Part shown: in pieces, positions 16,834 to 25,681 of the stretch | Layout: every line of letters starts with the position of its first letter | Numbering within the stretch: position 1 is the stretch's first letter | Origin: Halomonas sp. 25-S5 | GTDB lineage: Bacteria; Pseudomonadota; Gammaproteobacteria; Pseudomonadales; Halomonadaceae | Assembly: GCF_029889845.1 (NCBI RefSeq) | Contig: NZ_JARANV010000005.1 | Location: 1-64,000, forward strand | DNA length: 64,000 bases | Reading direction: 5' to 3' | Program-made: the position numbers and the translations under genes | Notes under the pieces: generated by a model | The model's database searches: none | Told to the model about the DNA's origin: nothing | The model's input: only the letters and a program-made list of their open reading frames with translations

Positions 16834-17637
16834 TTACTGCTTAACGATCCACTCATGAGCTGGGTCGTTCTGGAACTTCCACTTGCGCTTGGGGCCGGCC
16901 ATCACGTTGAGGTAATAGAGCTCATAGCCATGTGGGGCTCCGACGGGATGATAGCCTCTCGGCACCATCACGCAGCAGCCGTCTTCCACCGCCATGGTTT
17001 CGTCCAGCGTGCGATCATCGGTATAGACCCGCTGGAAGGCGAAGCCCTGGGACGGATTTAGGCGATGGTAATAGGTCTCCTCGAGAATCGATTCCTCGGG
17101 GAGGTTGTCTACGTCATGCTTGTGGGGCGGATAGCTCGACCAGTTGCCCGCCGGCGTATAGACCTCTACCACCAGCAGACTGTCGGCCGGCTCGGTTTCC
17201 GGCAGAATATCCTGGATCTGGCGGGTGTTGGTGCCGCTACCTCTGGTGCTGCATTTCACCTCACCCGGGGTAATCAATCGCGGTTCATGATGTCCCCGTC
17301 CTGGTGCACTGCACACGGCCAGTTCCATGTCGCTTACGGCCTCGACGCTGAAGCTCACGCCGTTTGGCAGGTAGACCGCGTAGGGCGCCACCTTCTCGAA
17401 GATGTCCATCCTCTCGCCAATGTCTTCCCAGCGGTTGTCACCGCTAGTCACGGTGGCACGACCGGACAGGAGCACCAGGCAGTGCTCGCGTTCGCCGGTA
17501 TTGCCTTCGATCTGCTGGCCCTTGGCCAGCCGGTGCACCCGAAAGCCGACATAGTCCCAGCCGGCGGATTCCGGGGTCACCTCGAGTACCTTGCCCTGCT
17601 CGTCGGGCGCGTGGGGACGTACCAGTAGCGAAGTCAT
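16834..17637 (-). CDS. iolB: 5-deoxy-glucuronate isomerase
   Basis: 267 residues from ATG at 17637 with a strong GGGAGGACAG ribosome site. Two cupin halves of the KduI/IolB family: the N-terminal half includes GFRVHRLAKGQ and EHCLVLLSG, the C-terminal half the metal-binding PPHKHD motif with further ligands in ETYYHR and the histidine of RGYHPV. It converts 5-deoxy-glucuronate to 5-dehydro-2-deoxy-D-gluconate, the IolC substrate. Length matches the family (about 270). Adjacent to iolG on the same strand, 40 bp downstream, and thus in the leftward iol operon. Confidence 0.93.
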   Translation of the reverse strand: MTSLLVRPHAPDEQGKVLEVTPESAGWDYVGFRVHRLAKGQQIEGNTGEREHCLVLLSGRATVTSGDNRWEDIGERMDIFEKVAPYAVYLPNGVSFSVEAVSDMELAVCSAPGRGHHEPRLITPGEVKCSTRGSGTNTRQIQDILPETEPADSLLVVEVYTPAGNWSSYPPHKHDVDNLPEESILEETYYHRLNPSQGFAFQRVYTDDRTLDETMAVEDGCCVMVPRGYHPVGAPHGYELYYLNVMAGPKRKWKFQNDPAHEWIVKQ

Positions 17638-17677
17638 TTGCTGTCCTCCCTTGATTGAATCGACGATGTGGCGGGCC

Positions 17678-18673
17678 TCAGCGAATATCGTTGAGGGCAA
17701 CGGGGCGGCGCTCCTGCAGCGAGCGTTGTGCAGCCTCGGCCAGCCTCAGGGCCTCCAGGCCGTCCTGGGCACCGGCCAAGGGGGCGCGCTGCGCCTGCCA
17801 GGCATCGACGAAGTCGTCGATCTCGTTGCTGTAGGCCTGGGCGTAACGCTCCAGGAAGAACCACTTCGGCTTGTCTTCCACCTGGCCGGCTTCGCCGGTG
17901 AAACGTAGGCGGGTCTCGGTTTCGTTCTGGGCCTGGAGCATGCCGGCACTGCCGAAGGCCTCGATGCGCTGATCGTAGCCATAGCAGGCACGACGGGAAT
18001 TGTTGATATGGCAGAGTCGCCCACTGGCCGTCGTCAGGATGACCATGGCGGTATCCACATCCCCGGCTTCGCCAATCGCCGGATCGATCAGGCAACTGCC
18101 TTGCGCTTGCACTTGAACGATCGGTTCATCAAGCAGCCAGCGCGCCATATCGAAGTCGTGGATCATCATGTCGCGGAACAGGCCGCCGGACGCGCCGACA
18201 TACTCCGCGGGGGGCGGTGCCGGATCCCGGCTGATGATGGACAGCGTCTCGAGGCTGCCGATCCGACCCTCCACCAGGACCTGCTGGAGCGCGGCGAACT
18301 GCGGGTCGTGGCGGCGGTTGAAGCCCAGGGCACAGGTCACCGGGTGGTCGGCGAGCACCGCCAGGGCCGCGCGCGTCCGCTCGAGGTCAAGGGCAATAGG
18401 CTTCTCACAGAGTACCGCCTTGCCGCTCTGCGCCGCCCGCTCCAGGTACTCGGCGTGGGTCGGCGTGCTTGAGGCGATCAGCACGGCGTCGATATCGGCA
18501 TCCTCGAAGTCAGCCTCGGCGTTCAGAACTCGTGCGCCATACTGGCTCGCGAGGGCCTCGGCCGCCTCTGGATGGAAGTCGGCCACGGCGGCCAGACTCA
18601 CCTTGGGATTCCGGTCGATTGCCTGAGCGTGAACCTTGCCGATGCGGCCGGCACCAATCAGGGCGAGTTTCAT
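17678..18673 (-). CDS. iolG: myo-Inositol 2-dehydrogenase
   Basis: 331 residues. Rossmann start MKLALIGAGRIGKVHAQAI, catalytic-lysine motif CEKPIALD, and the C-terminal Gfo/Idh/MocA barrel with MMIHDFDMARWLLDE, which supplies the His and Asp characteristic of inositol dehydrogenases. It oxidises myo-inositol to 2-keto-inositol with NAD+, the first catabolic step. A second, related gene is only a fragment at 16522-16790, so this appears to be the sole intact dehydrogenase here. It follows the RpiR regulator gene by 45 bp. Confidence 0.92.
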   Translation of the reverse strand: MKLALIGAGRIGKVHAQAIDRNPKVSLAAVADFHPEAAEALASQYGARVLNAEADFEDADIDAVLIASSTPTHAEYLERAAQSGKAVLCEKPIALDLERTRAALAVLADHPVTCALGFNRRHDPQFAALQQVLVEGRIGSLETLSIISRDPAPPPAEYVGASGGLFRDMMIHDFDMARWLLDEPIVQVQAQGSCLIDPAIGEAGDVDTAMVILTTASGRLCHINNSRRACYGYDQRIEAFGSAGMLQAQNETETRLRFTGEAGQVEDKPKWFFLERYAQAYSNEIDDFVDAWQAQRAPLAGAQDGLEALRLAEAAQRSLQERRPVALNDIR

Positions 18674-18718
18674 GGCGTTTCCTCTTAGTCGGTTGTTGAT
18701 GTTGTTGCTGACGGTAAG

Positions 18719-19582
18719 TCAGGCGTGCTCGTTTTCGGAGTCCTGCTCGGGGATATCTCGCGCCTTGTCTTGTCGTACCCCTAAGGAGATGGCCAGGGTT
18801 TGAGCGAGGCACAGGGAGGCGGTCAAGCCGCGAAAGCTCTTGACCTCGGCTTCGTGTACCACCAAGGCGACATCGGCCAGGCGCCCCACGGGACTCAGGT
18901 TGGAGTCGGTGATCACCACCAGCGGAATGTCACGCTCCCTGGCCTGCTCGGCCGCCTGCCGACTCTCCTCTGCATACGGCGAGAAACTCACCACCACCAG
19001 GGCGTCCTGAGGACCGATAGCACGCACCTGCTCGCCGTACATGCCACCCAACCCGTTGACCAGGAAGGCACGCTTTTCGATGTGATGCAGGGCATATGTC
19101 ACGTAGCTGGCCACGACGAAGCTGCGCCGCGCGCCCAGCACATGAATGGCAGAGGCCTTCTCGAGGATGTCCAGGGCCCGTTCCAGGTTGCGCGGGTCGA
19201 TACGGACTGGGAGCTGTTCCAGCACCTCGCGATTGGCGTCGGCGAACTCCCATAGCAGTTGCATGCTGTCGGGGGTCTCGCCGGTCGCGGAACGCACGGC
19301 CCGAATGCGCTCGGTGTAGTTGGGGAGCTCATCCACCAGGCGCGAGCGAAAGAGCAGTTGCATCTCGGAGAAGCCCTTGAAACCGCAACTGTTGGCGAAG
19401 CGGATCAAGGTCGAGGGCGTCACTCCCGCCTCTTGAGCCAGCTTGGCCACGGTGGCGAAGGCAACCTCCTGGGGGTGATCGAGCAGGAAGCGGCCCGTTT
19501 GCTGCAGGCGCCGGCTCATCGCTGGGTAGTCGGCCGTGATGCGGGCTTCGAGTTCCTCGAAGCTCTTGGGCGTCTGATTCAT
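18719..19582 (-). CDS. RpiR-family regulator of inositol genes
   Basis: 287 residues from ATG at 19582 (RBS GAGGAG). N-terminal RpiR helix-turn-helix (VAKLAQEAGVTPSTLIRFAN) and C-terminal SIS domain for binding phosphosugars (IHVLGARRSFVVASYV, LVVVSFSPYAEESR). RpiR-type regulators control iol genes in many proteobacteria (IolR of Sinorhizobium and Salmonella is of this kind). It is divergent from the importer genes and upstream of iolG/iolB, with palindromic sites in between. It most likely represses both directions and responds to a 5-dehydro-2-deoxygluconate-type phosphate, by family analogy. Confidence 0.9.
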   Translation of the reverse strand: MNQTPKSFEELEARITADYPAMSRRLQQTGRFLLDHPQEVAFATVAKLAQEAGVTPSTLIRFANSCGFKGFSEMQLLFRSRLVDELPNYTERIRAVRSATGETPDSMQLLWEFADANREVLEQLPVRIDPRNLERALDILEKASAIHVLGARRSFVVASYVTYALHHIEKRAFLVNGLGGMYGEQVRAIGPQDALVVVSFSPYAEESRQAAEQARERDIPLVVITDSNLSPVGRLADVALVVHEAEVKSFRGLTASLCLAQTLAISLGVRQDKARDIPEQDSENEHA

Positions 19583-19658
19583 TAGAGGCTCCTCGCCGTT
19601 GCCATGCCATGGAAGCTGGCGCTCACATGCTTCCGAGCAGTCTAGGCGCAATGGAATG

Positions 19659-19728
19659 AATATTCTATATATACTAAAGTATAGAATATTTCATTTGTAT
19701 TTTTCGTGGAATGGAACCTATATTCTAT
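19659..19728. promoter_or_regulatory. Divergent iol operator region with ATATTCTATA repeats
   Basis: AATATTCTATA (19659-19669) and TATAGAATATT (19680-19690) are a perfect 11-bp inverted repeat with 10-bp spacing. A further half site TATATTCTAT lies at 19719-19728. The AT-rich block lies in the 200-bp gap between the RpiR gene and the importer and is the obvious place for RpiR binding and the two promoters. Confidence 0.7.
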
Positions 19729-19785
19729 CTTGCCAGCGCGCTTTGCGCAGTCGACACCACAATGATAACCACGAGGATTCTACCC

Positions 19786-20730
19786 ATGGCACGCCTTACC
19801 CAATGGTTGCTCGCCTCAACTGCCGCCGCGGCCCTCATGGCCGGCTCGGCTCAGGCGCAAGAGCAAGAAGAGAACCGCTTTGTCATGGTGACCCATGGCA
19901 TCCCCTCAGATCCCTTCTGGTCTGTGGTCAAGAATGGCGCCGAGGCTGCCGCCGAACAGGTGGGCGCCGAGCTGGAATATCGCGCGCCCTCTACCTTCGA
20001 TATGGCCAAGATGCAGCAGCTGGTGGATGCGGCGGTGGCCTCTAATCCAGATGGCCTGGTCGTCTCCTTCACCGATGAGGATGCGCTGGGCAGTGCTGTC
20101 CAGGATGCAACTGACAGAGGCATCCCGGTGATTACCATCAACTCCGGCGGCGATGTGGCGTCGAAGTACGGTACGAAACTGCATATCGGCCAGAGCGAGT
20201 ACGAGGCCGGCAAGCAGGCTGCTGAGCGTATGCAGGAGATGGGCGTCGAGAAAGGGGTCTGCGTTAACCATGAACAGGGCAATCAAGGCCTTGACCAACG
20301 CTGCGACGGTTTCGTAGAGGGCTTTGACGGCAATGCCGAGCAACTGGCAACGACGTACGACCCGACTTCGATCCGCAGTGCCATTATCGCTTACCTCAAC
20401 GAGAACAGCGATGTGCGCGGTGTTCTGACCTTGGGGGCACTGGCCGCCGAGCCTATGATTCAGGCCATGCGTGAACAGGGTGCCACCGATATCTTCACCC
20501 TCGGCACCTTCGACCTCTCACCCGGCATCCTCGAGGCCATCAACGTTGGCGACCTGGACTTCGCCATCGACCAGCAGCAGTACTTGCAGGGCTACCTGCC
20601 TGTCATCTTCCTCGACCAGTTCGTCAGAAACGGGTTGCTCCCGGCGGGTGATGTTCCTACTGGCCCGGGCTTCGTGACCCAAGAAAATGCCGAGCAAGTG
20701 ATCGAGCTGAGCAATCAGGGTATTCGCTGA
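19786..20730 (+). CDS. Sugar ABC transporter substrate-binding protein (inositol type)
   Basis: 314 residues from ATG at 19786. Signal peptide with cleavage after GSAQA; then a type 1 periplasmic-binding fold (VMVTHGIPSDPFWSVVKNGA, TINSGGDVASKYG, GVLTLGALAA). It delivers sugars or cyclitols to the permease encoded next. Placement beside iol genes and the divergent RpiR regulator indicates myo-inositol, as for IbpA/IatA-type systems; specificity is inferred, not visible. A stable hairpin after the gene (20746-20768) would favour higher expression of the binding protein than of the permease. Confidence 0.88.
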   Translation: MARLTQWLLASTAAAALMAGSAQAQEQEENRFVMVTHGIPSDPFWSVVKNGAEAAAEQVGAELEYRAPSTFDMAKMQQLVDAAVASNPDGLVVSFTDEDALGSAVQDATDRGIPVITINSGGDVASKYGTKLHIGQSEYEAGKQAAERMQEMGVEKGVCVNHEQGNQGLDQRCDGFVEGFDGNAEQLATTYDPTSIRSAIIAYLNENSDVRGVLTLGALAAEPMIQAMREQGATDIFTLGTFDLSPGILEAINVGDLDFAIDQQQYLQGYLPVIFLDQFVRNGLLPAGDVPTGPGFVTQENAEQVIELSNQGIR

Positions 20731-20745
20731 TATCCACCTAACCCA

Positions 20746-20768
20746 AGGGCCCGGCGAATCCGGGCCCT
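20746..20768 (+). terminator. GC-rich intercistronic hairpin after the binding-protein gene
   Basis: AGGGCCCGG and CCGGGCCCT form a perfect 9-bp stem with a 5-base loop, with no T-run. It is probably an mRNA-stabilising or partial-termination structure between the first and second importer genes. Confidence 0.65.
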
Positions 20769-20782
20769 AGGAGTTGATCGTC

Positions 20783-21913
20783 ATGAAGTCCAATGAATCC
20801 AATCAGTCTGCCGCTGCGGTGTCCGAGCCGCAGGATGAGCGCCTCCAGAAGGTGTCATTCTGGAAGAAGGCGCTGAACCGCCCCGAGCTTGGCGCCTTGG
20901 CCGGGACCGTCCTGGTCCTCGCCTTCTTCATCGTTGTCTCCAGTGGCACCGGCATGTTCTCGCCATCCGGCATTGTCAACTTCCTCGAGGTGTCGGCTCA
21001 GCTAGGCATCATCGCTACCGCCGCCGCGCTGTTGATGATCGGGGGCGAGTTCGACCTTTCCATCGGTTCCATGATCGGGCTGGCCGGTATCTTGATCGCC
21101 ATCCCAGCGGTGGAGTATGGCTGGCCACTTTGGGCTGCCATCATTCTGGCCTTCTCCTGTGCAGCGTTGGTGGGCTGGATCAACGGCAATCTGGTCAACA
21201 AGACGGGGTTGCCCTCCTTCATCGTCACCCTAGGCTTCTTGTTCATCCTGCGTGGCCTGGCCATCGGTATCAGTCGTTTGCTGACCGGACGGACCCAAGT
21301 CGGCGGCGTGCAAGACCACATCCCCGGCGACTGGTTCGCGGCCCTTTTCTCCGGCGAGGTGGGCACAGGCCTTTTTGCCTGGATGGCCTCCCAGGGCTGG
21401 ATCGCTACCAATTTTGCCGATAACCCGATGGTCACCGGCATCCCGGTCTCCATCGTCTGGTGGCTCGGCCTCACCGCTGTGGCGACTTGGATCCTGCTTT
21501 GCACCCCCTACGGCAACTGGATCTTCGCCAGCGGTGGCGACAAGAATGCCGCGCGCAACTCAGGCGTTCCGGTGCACCGGGTCAAGATCTCGCTGTTCAT
21601 GTTCACCGCCTTCTCGGCGACCGTCTTTGCCTGCATTCAGGTAATGGACACCGGCTCGGCCGATACCATTCGCGGGATGCTCAAGGAACTCGAGGCAATC
21701 ATCGCCGTGGTCATCGGGGGTGCTTTGCTCACCGGGGGCTATGGGTCCGCCATCGGCGCGGCGCTGGGCGCGCTCATCTTCGGTATGGTGCAGATGGGCA
21801 TCTTCTATACCGGCGTCAACACCGACTGGTTCCAAGTCTTCCTGGGCGTGATGCTGCTGGTCGCTGTGCTGTTCAACAATTACATGCGCAAGAAGGCGAT
21901 GGAGGCCAAGTGA
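20783..21913 (+). CDS. Sugar ABC transporter permease (inositol type)
   Basis: 376 residues from ATG at 20783, chosen over TTG at 20774 because the TAGGAG ribosome site is then correctly spaced. About ten hydrophobic segments of the RbsC/BPD_transp_2 family, with the cytoplasmic loop [18 protein letters not shown] that contacts the ATPase. An extended segment between TM helices ([20 protein letters not shown]) is common in FrcC-like permeases. It forms the inner-membrane channel of the importer encoded by 19786-22769; it is probably a homodimer. Confidence 0.9.
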   Translation: MKSNESNQSAAAVSEPQDERLQKVSFWKKALNRPELGALAGTVLVLAFFIVVSSGTGMFSPSGIVNFLEVSAQLGIIATAAALLMIGGEFDLSIGSMIGLAGILIAIPAVEYGWPLWAAIILAFSCAALVGWINGNLVNKTGLPSFIVTLGFLFILRGLAIGISRLLTGRTQVGGVQDHIPGDWFAALFSGEVGTGLFAWMASQGWIATNFADNPMVTGIPVSIVWWLGLTAVATWILLCTPYGNWIFASGGDKNAARNSGVPVHRVKISLFMFTAFSATVFACIQVMDTGSADTIRGMLKELEAIIAVVIGGALLTGGYGSAIGAALGALIFGMVQMGIFYTGVNTDWFQVFLGVMLLVAVLFNNYMRKKAMEAK

Positions 21914-21914
21914 G

Positions 21915-22769
21915 ATGAGCGAACGTACTCCAATGATCGAGATGTGCAATGTCAGCAAGCACTTTGGCAGCGTCATCGCTCTGAGCGACATCTCGATGAA
22001 AGTGTGTTCCGGCGAGGTCATGTGCCTGCTGGGTGACAACGGCGCTGGCAAGTCCACCCTCATCAAGACTTTGTCGGGTGTCCATAGTCCGTCCCATGGC
22101 GAGATGTACCTGGATGGCAAACCAGTGAACTTCAAGTCCCCGGCCTACGCGCTTGATGCCGGTATCGCCACCGTCTTTCAGGATCTGGCGATGATCCCCC
22201 TGATGTCGATCACCCGTAACTTCTTTATGGGCCGTGAACCCACGGTGGGGTGGGGACCCTTGAAGCGCATCGACTGGAAGTACGCCGACCGGATCGCCAA
22301 GCAGGAAATGGCCAAGATCGGCATCGACGTGCGTGACCCCAGTCAGCCGGTTGGTACCCTCTCTGGTGGAGAGCGGCAGTGCGTCGCCATCGCCAGGGCG
22401 GTCTACTTCGGCGCCAAAGTGCTGATCCTGGACGAACCGACCTCGGCGCTGGGGGTCAAGCAGGCCTCGGTGGTGCTGCGCTATATCGCCAAGGCGCGTG
22501 CCGATGGCCTGGCGGTGATCTTCATCACCCACAACGTCCATCACGCCTTCCCGGTGGCCGACGCCTTTACCCTGCTATCGCGCGGCGGCAGCCTGGGTAC
22601 CTTCCGCAAGGCAGAGATCACGCGTGAGGAGGTGCTGAACATGATGGCTGGTGGCGCCGAATTGGAGAGCCTGGATGCCGAACTGTCCGAATTCCAGCGC
22701 AGCGACCAGCAACAGAAACAGGCAACTGGAGACGGCGGCCAGCCTCTGAGTCGGGCGTCGAACGCATGA
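21915..22769 (+). CDS. Sugar ABC transporter ATPase, single-domain type
   Basis: 284 residues starting 2 bp after the permease stop. Walker [11 protein letters not shown]-loop TVFQDLAM, signature LSGGERQ, Walker [13 protein letters not shown]-switch FITHNVHH. Most carbohydrate CUT2 importers use a fused double ATPase of about 500 residues (RbsA). The single domain here resembles FrcA-type systems and must work as a homodimer. The C-terminal tail is Gln/Ser rich. It energises the importer. Confidence 0.92.
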   Translation: MSERTPMIEMCNVSKHFGSVIALSDISMKVCSGEVMCLLGDNGAGKSTLIKTLSGVHSPSHGEMYLDGKPVNFKSPAYALDAGIATVFQDLAMIPLMSITRNFFMGREPTVGWGPLKRIDWKYADRIAKQEMAKIGIDVRDPSQPVGTLSGGERQCVAIARAVYFGAKVLILDEPTSALGVKQASVVLRYIAKARADGLAVIFITHNVHHAFPVADAFTLLSRGGSLGTFRKAEITREEVLNMMAGGAELESLDAELSEFQRSDQQQKQATGDGGQPLSRASNA

Positions 22770-22833
22770 TCGCAGACGGAGTAACCGGCCAGGATCGTGA
22801 TCACGCCACTTCCTCTTTCCAAAGGCAATTCTC

Positions 22834-23631
22834 ATGAACGAGAGCAAAACGACGTCCCCTTTCACCCTGGCAGTCTGCGCCGAGATGGTCTTTCTGGATC
22901 TGCCCGTCGCCGAACGAGTGCGTAGGATCGATAACCTAGGTTTCCAGGTGGAGATATGGGACTGGACTCGCCATGACATCCAGGCTCTGGAAAGCACGGG
23001 AGCCACCTTCTCCTCCATGACCGGCTATATCGAGGGAACCCTGGCGGACAAGGAAGGTGCCGAGAGACTGGTGGAGACAGCACGGGAGTCGATCGCCGTG
23101 GCCAAGCGCCTGGGTATTCCTCGTCTAAACCTGCATGGCACGGGGCTCGATGGAAAAGGTCTGCCAGTCAAGCCGGCCAGCCAGGTGTCGGGATCGATGT
23201 GGATTTGTGCTCACGACACGCTCAACCGACTGGCTGACTTGGGGGAGGAGCATGACGTGACCTTTGTTCTAGAGAACCTCAATACTCAGGTCGACCACCC
23301 CGGTGTCCCCTTCGCCCGTGCCGAAGATGTACTGGAGCTAGTGGCCAGCGTCGAGCGGCCAGAGGTGCGGGTGATGCTGGATCTCTATCACGCCCAGATC
23401 GGCGAGGGGAACCTGATCGAGCTATTGCGTCGCTCGGCACCCTATATCGGCGAAATCCAGGTCGCCGATGTGCCGGGCCGCTGTGAGCCCGGCAGCGGCG
23501 AGATTCACTATCCGGCCATCGCCCGGGTGCTGAACGACATGGGCTATCGGGGCACCGTTGGCCTGGAAGGGTGGGCATCAGAAGAGGATGAATTGGCCCT
23601 TCAGCGTTTCAAGGATGTTTTTACCCTTTGA
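22834..23631 (+). CDS. Hydroxypyruvate-isomerase-like TIM-barrel protein
   Basis: 265 residues. The xylose-isomerase-like TIM barrel has metal ligands expected at VEIWDW, LENLNTQVDHPG (Glu), MLDLYHAQ (Asp, His), IQVADVPGRCEPGSGEI and the final GLEGW Glu. The combination LENLN plus VADVPGR is typical of Hyi-family proteins. Within an inositol cluster such a protein may isomerise an inosose or a downstream C3 product, similar in position to IolI/IolH, but IolI itself is not clearly indicated. Transcribed with the importer genes. Confidence 0.78.
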   Translation: MNESKTTSPFTLAVCAEMVFLDLPVAERVRRIDNLGFQVEIWDWTRHDIQALESTGATFSSMTGYIEGTLADKEGAERLVETARESIAVAKRLGIPRLNLHGTGLDGKGLPVKPASQVSGSMWICAHDTLNRLADLGEEHDVTFVLENLNTQVDHPGVPFARAEDVLELVASVERPEVRVMLDLYHAQIGEGNLIELLRRSAPYIGEIQVADVPGRCEPGSGEIHYPAIARVLNDMGYRGTVGLEGWASEEDELALQRFKDVFTL

Positions 23632-23728
23632 CCATTAATGGAAAACAGCGTCGTAGCGCCGAGGTAGTGTTCCACCAAGTCACCTTTTCGGGATGAGGCG
23701 CGATTCAATTGCGACGCGGAGAGACGAT

Positions 23729-25681
23729 ATGCAAGAAGCAAACACCAACAACAGACCGCTGGATCTGATCTGCCTGGGCCGCGTCGCCGTCGACCTCTAT
23801 GCCGAACAGATCGGCAGCCGTCTGGAAGATGTCTCAAGCTTCGCCAAATACCTGGGCGGCAGTTCTGGCAACATGGCCTACGGCACCGCCCGCCTGGGGC
23901 TCAAGTCGTCCATGCTGTCGCGGGTCGGTAACGAGCAGATGGGCAACTTCGTGCGCGAAGAGCTCGAGCGCGCCGGTGTTGACACCAGTGCCCTGCAGAC
24001 CGACCCCGACCGCCACACTGGCCTGGTGCTGTTGGCACTCAAGGATCGCGATAGCTTCCCGCTGCTGTTCTACCGCCGAGACTGCGCCGACATGGCCATC
24101 GATGCCGAGGGCATCGACCCGACCTTCATCGCTAGCGCCCAGGCGCTGGCCATCACCGGCACCCACCTGTCCACCGGGACCACCGCCCGGGCCTGCCGCA
24201 AGGCCCTGGACGCCGCCGCCGCGCACGGCGTCAAGCGAGTGCTGGACATCGACTACCGCCCGGTGCTCTGGGGCCTGACTACCCCCGGCGATGGCGAGAC
24301 CCGTTTTATCGCCGATAGCCAGGTGACGGGGGATCTCCAAGCCTGGCTTTCCGACTTCGACCTGATTGTCGGCACCGAGGAGGAGTTCCATATCGCCGGT
24401 GGCAGTATCGACACACTGGAGTCGCTGCGTGCGGTGCGTAAGGTCAGCGACGCCACCCTGGTGTGCAAGCTGGGTGCCTTGGGCTGCGTGGTGTTCGAGG
24501 GCGAGATCCCCTCGTGCATCGAGGACGGCATCTTGGTCGAGGGGGTCAAGGTCGAGGTACTCAACGTGCTCGGCGCAGGCGACGCCTTTATGAGCGGTCT
24601 CTTGAGGGGATGGTTGCGTGGGGAAAATTGGGAGACCAGCGCGAGCTACGCCAACGCTTGCGGTGCTCTAGTAGTCTCGCGCCACGGCTGTGCCCCGGCC
24701 ATGCCCACCGAGGAAGAGCTCTTCGATTACCTGGATCGCCGCGCCACTGTGCCGCGCCCCGACCAGGACTCCCGCCTTAACCACCTGCACCGGGTCACCA
24801 CCCGAACGCCGGTGGACTGGCCGCAGGTCTGCGGCCTGGCCTTCGACCACCGTCGTCAACTCACCGACATGGCCCGAGAGGTCCATGCCGACCCGGCACG
24901 CATCCCGTCGTTGAAACAACTGCTCGTCAGGGCCGCCGAGGAAGGCGCGCACCGCACCGGGCTCGCCAAGCCGGCCATCCTGGTCGACGACGTTTTCGGC
25001 CAGGACGCCCTGAACGATGCCTCTGGCAAAGGCTGGTGGATCGGCCGCCCGGTGGAGTTGCCGAGCTCGCGGCCACTGCGCTTCCAGCACGGCGACGATC
25101 TGGGCAGTGAGCTGCGCCACTGGCCGCGCGAGCACATCATCAAGTGCCTGGTGTTCTACCATCCTGACGACCCAGTCTCCCTGCGCCTCGACCAGGAAGC
25201 CCGCCTGCGCCAGCTTTACCGGGCGGCCTGCGCCTACGGTCTGGAGCTTCTCGTCGAGGTCATCCCACCCAACGACCAGGACGTCGACGACCACACCCTG
25301 GCGCGCTCCCTGCACCGCTTCTACAACCTGCGCATCCGCCCCGATTGGTGGAAGCTGCCGGCAATGTCGGATACCGCCTGGGAAGAGGTCAGCCGAACAA
25401 TTGAAAGGCAGGATCCGCACTGCCGTGGTGTGGTCCTGCTGGGACTGGACGCGCCCATGGACAAGATGAAGCGTGGTTTCTCCGCCGCCGCGCGCCACGA
25501 TTGGTGCAAGGGCTTCACCGTAGGTCGCACCCTGTTCGCCGATCCTAGCCGCAAGTGGCTCGCCGGTGCATTCGATGACGCCCAACTGATTGACCAGGTG
25601 GCGACCAACTATGCCGAACTGATCGAGGCATGGCGCCGGCTGCGCCAGTCCCAGCCCACTACCGAGGGAGCCCTGTCATGA
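23729..25681 (+). CDS. iolC: 5-dehydro-2-deoxygluconokinase fused to a DUF2090 aldolase-like domain
   Basis: 650 residues from ATG at 23729 (RBS GGAGAG). The N-terminal PfkB kinase (about 1-340) has LGRVAVDLYAEQIG, GGSSGNMAYGTARLG and the GAGDAFMSG signature. The C-terminal domain (about 350-650) is DUF2090, a TIM-barrel domain related to the IolJ/LacD aldolases (RPLRFQHGDDLGS, KCLVFYHPDDP, VILLGLD-like strand, KGFTVGRTLF). The kinase makes 5-dehydro-2-deoxygluconate-6-phosphate; the fused domain probably cleaves it to dihydroxyacetone phosphate and malonate semialdehyde, since no separate iolJ gene is seen. Such fusions are known in proteobacterial iol loci. The stop overlaps the iolD start (ATGA). 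Confidence 0.92.
   Translation: MQEANTNNRPLDLICLGRVAVDLYAEQIGSRLEDVSSFAKYLGGSSGNMAYGTARLGLKSSMLSRVGNEQMGNFVREELERAGVDTSALQTDPDRHTGLVLLALKDRDSFPLLFYRRDCADMAIDAEGIDPTFIASAQALAITGTHLSTGTTARACRKALDAAAAHGVKRVLDIDYRPVLWGLTTPGDGETRFIADSQVTGDLQAWLSDFDLIVGTEEEFHIAGGSIDTLESLRAVRKVSDATLVCKLGALGCVVFEGEIPSCIEDGILVEGVKVEVLNVLGAGDAFMSGLLRGWLRGENWETSASYANACGALVVSRHGCAPAMPTEEELFDYLDRRATVPRPDQDSRLNHLHRVTTRTPVDWPQVCGLAFDHRRQLTDMAREVHADPARIPSLKQLLVRAAEEGAHRTGLAKPAILVDDVFGQDALNDASGKGWWIGRPVELPSSRPLRFQHGDDLGSELRHWPREHIIKCLVFYHPDDPVSLRLDQEARLRQLYRAACAYGLELLVEVIPPNDQDVDDHTLARSLHRFYNLRIRPDWWKLPAMSDTAWEEVSRTIERQDPHCRGVVLLGLDAPMDKMKRGFSAAARHDWCKGFTVGRTLFADPSRKWLAGAFDDAQLIDQVATNYAELIEAWRRLRQSQPTTEGALS

Noticed and set aside
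20774..20782. TTG start for the permease gene
   Set aside because: TAGGAG would be adjacent to the TTG, while the ATG at 20783 has normal spacing.
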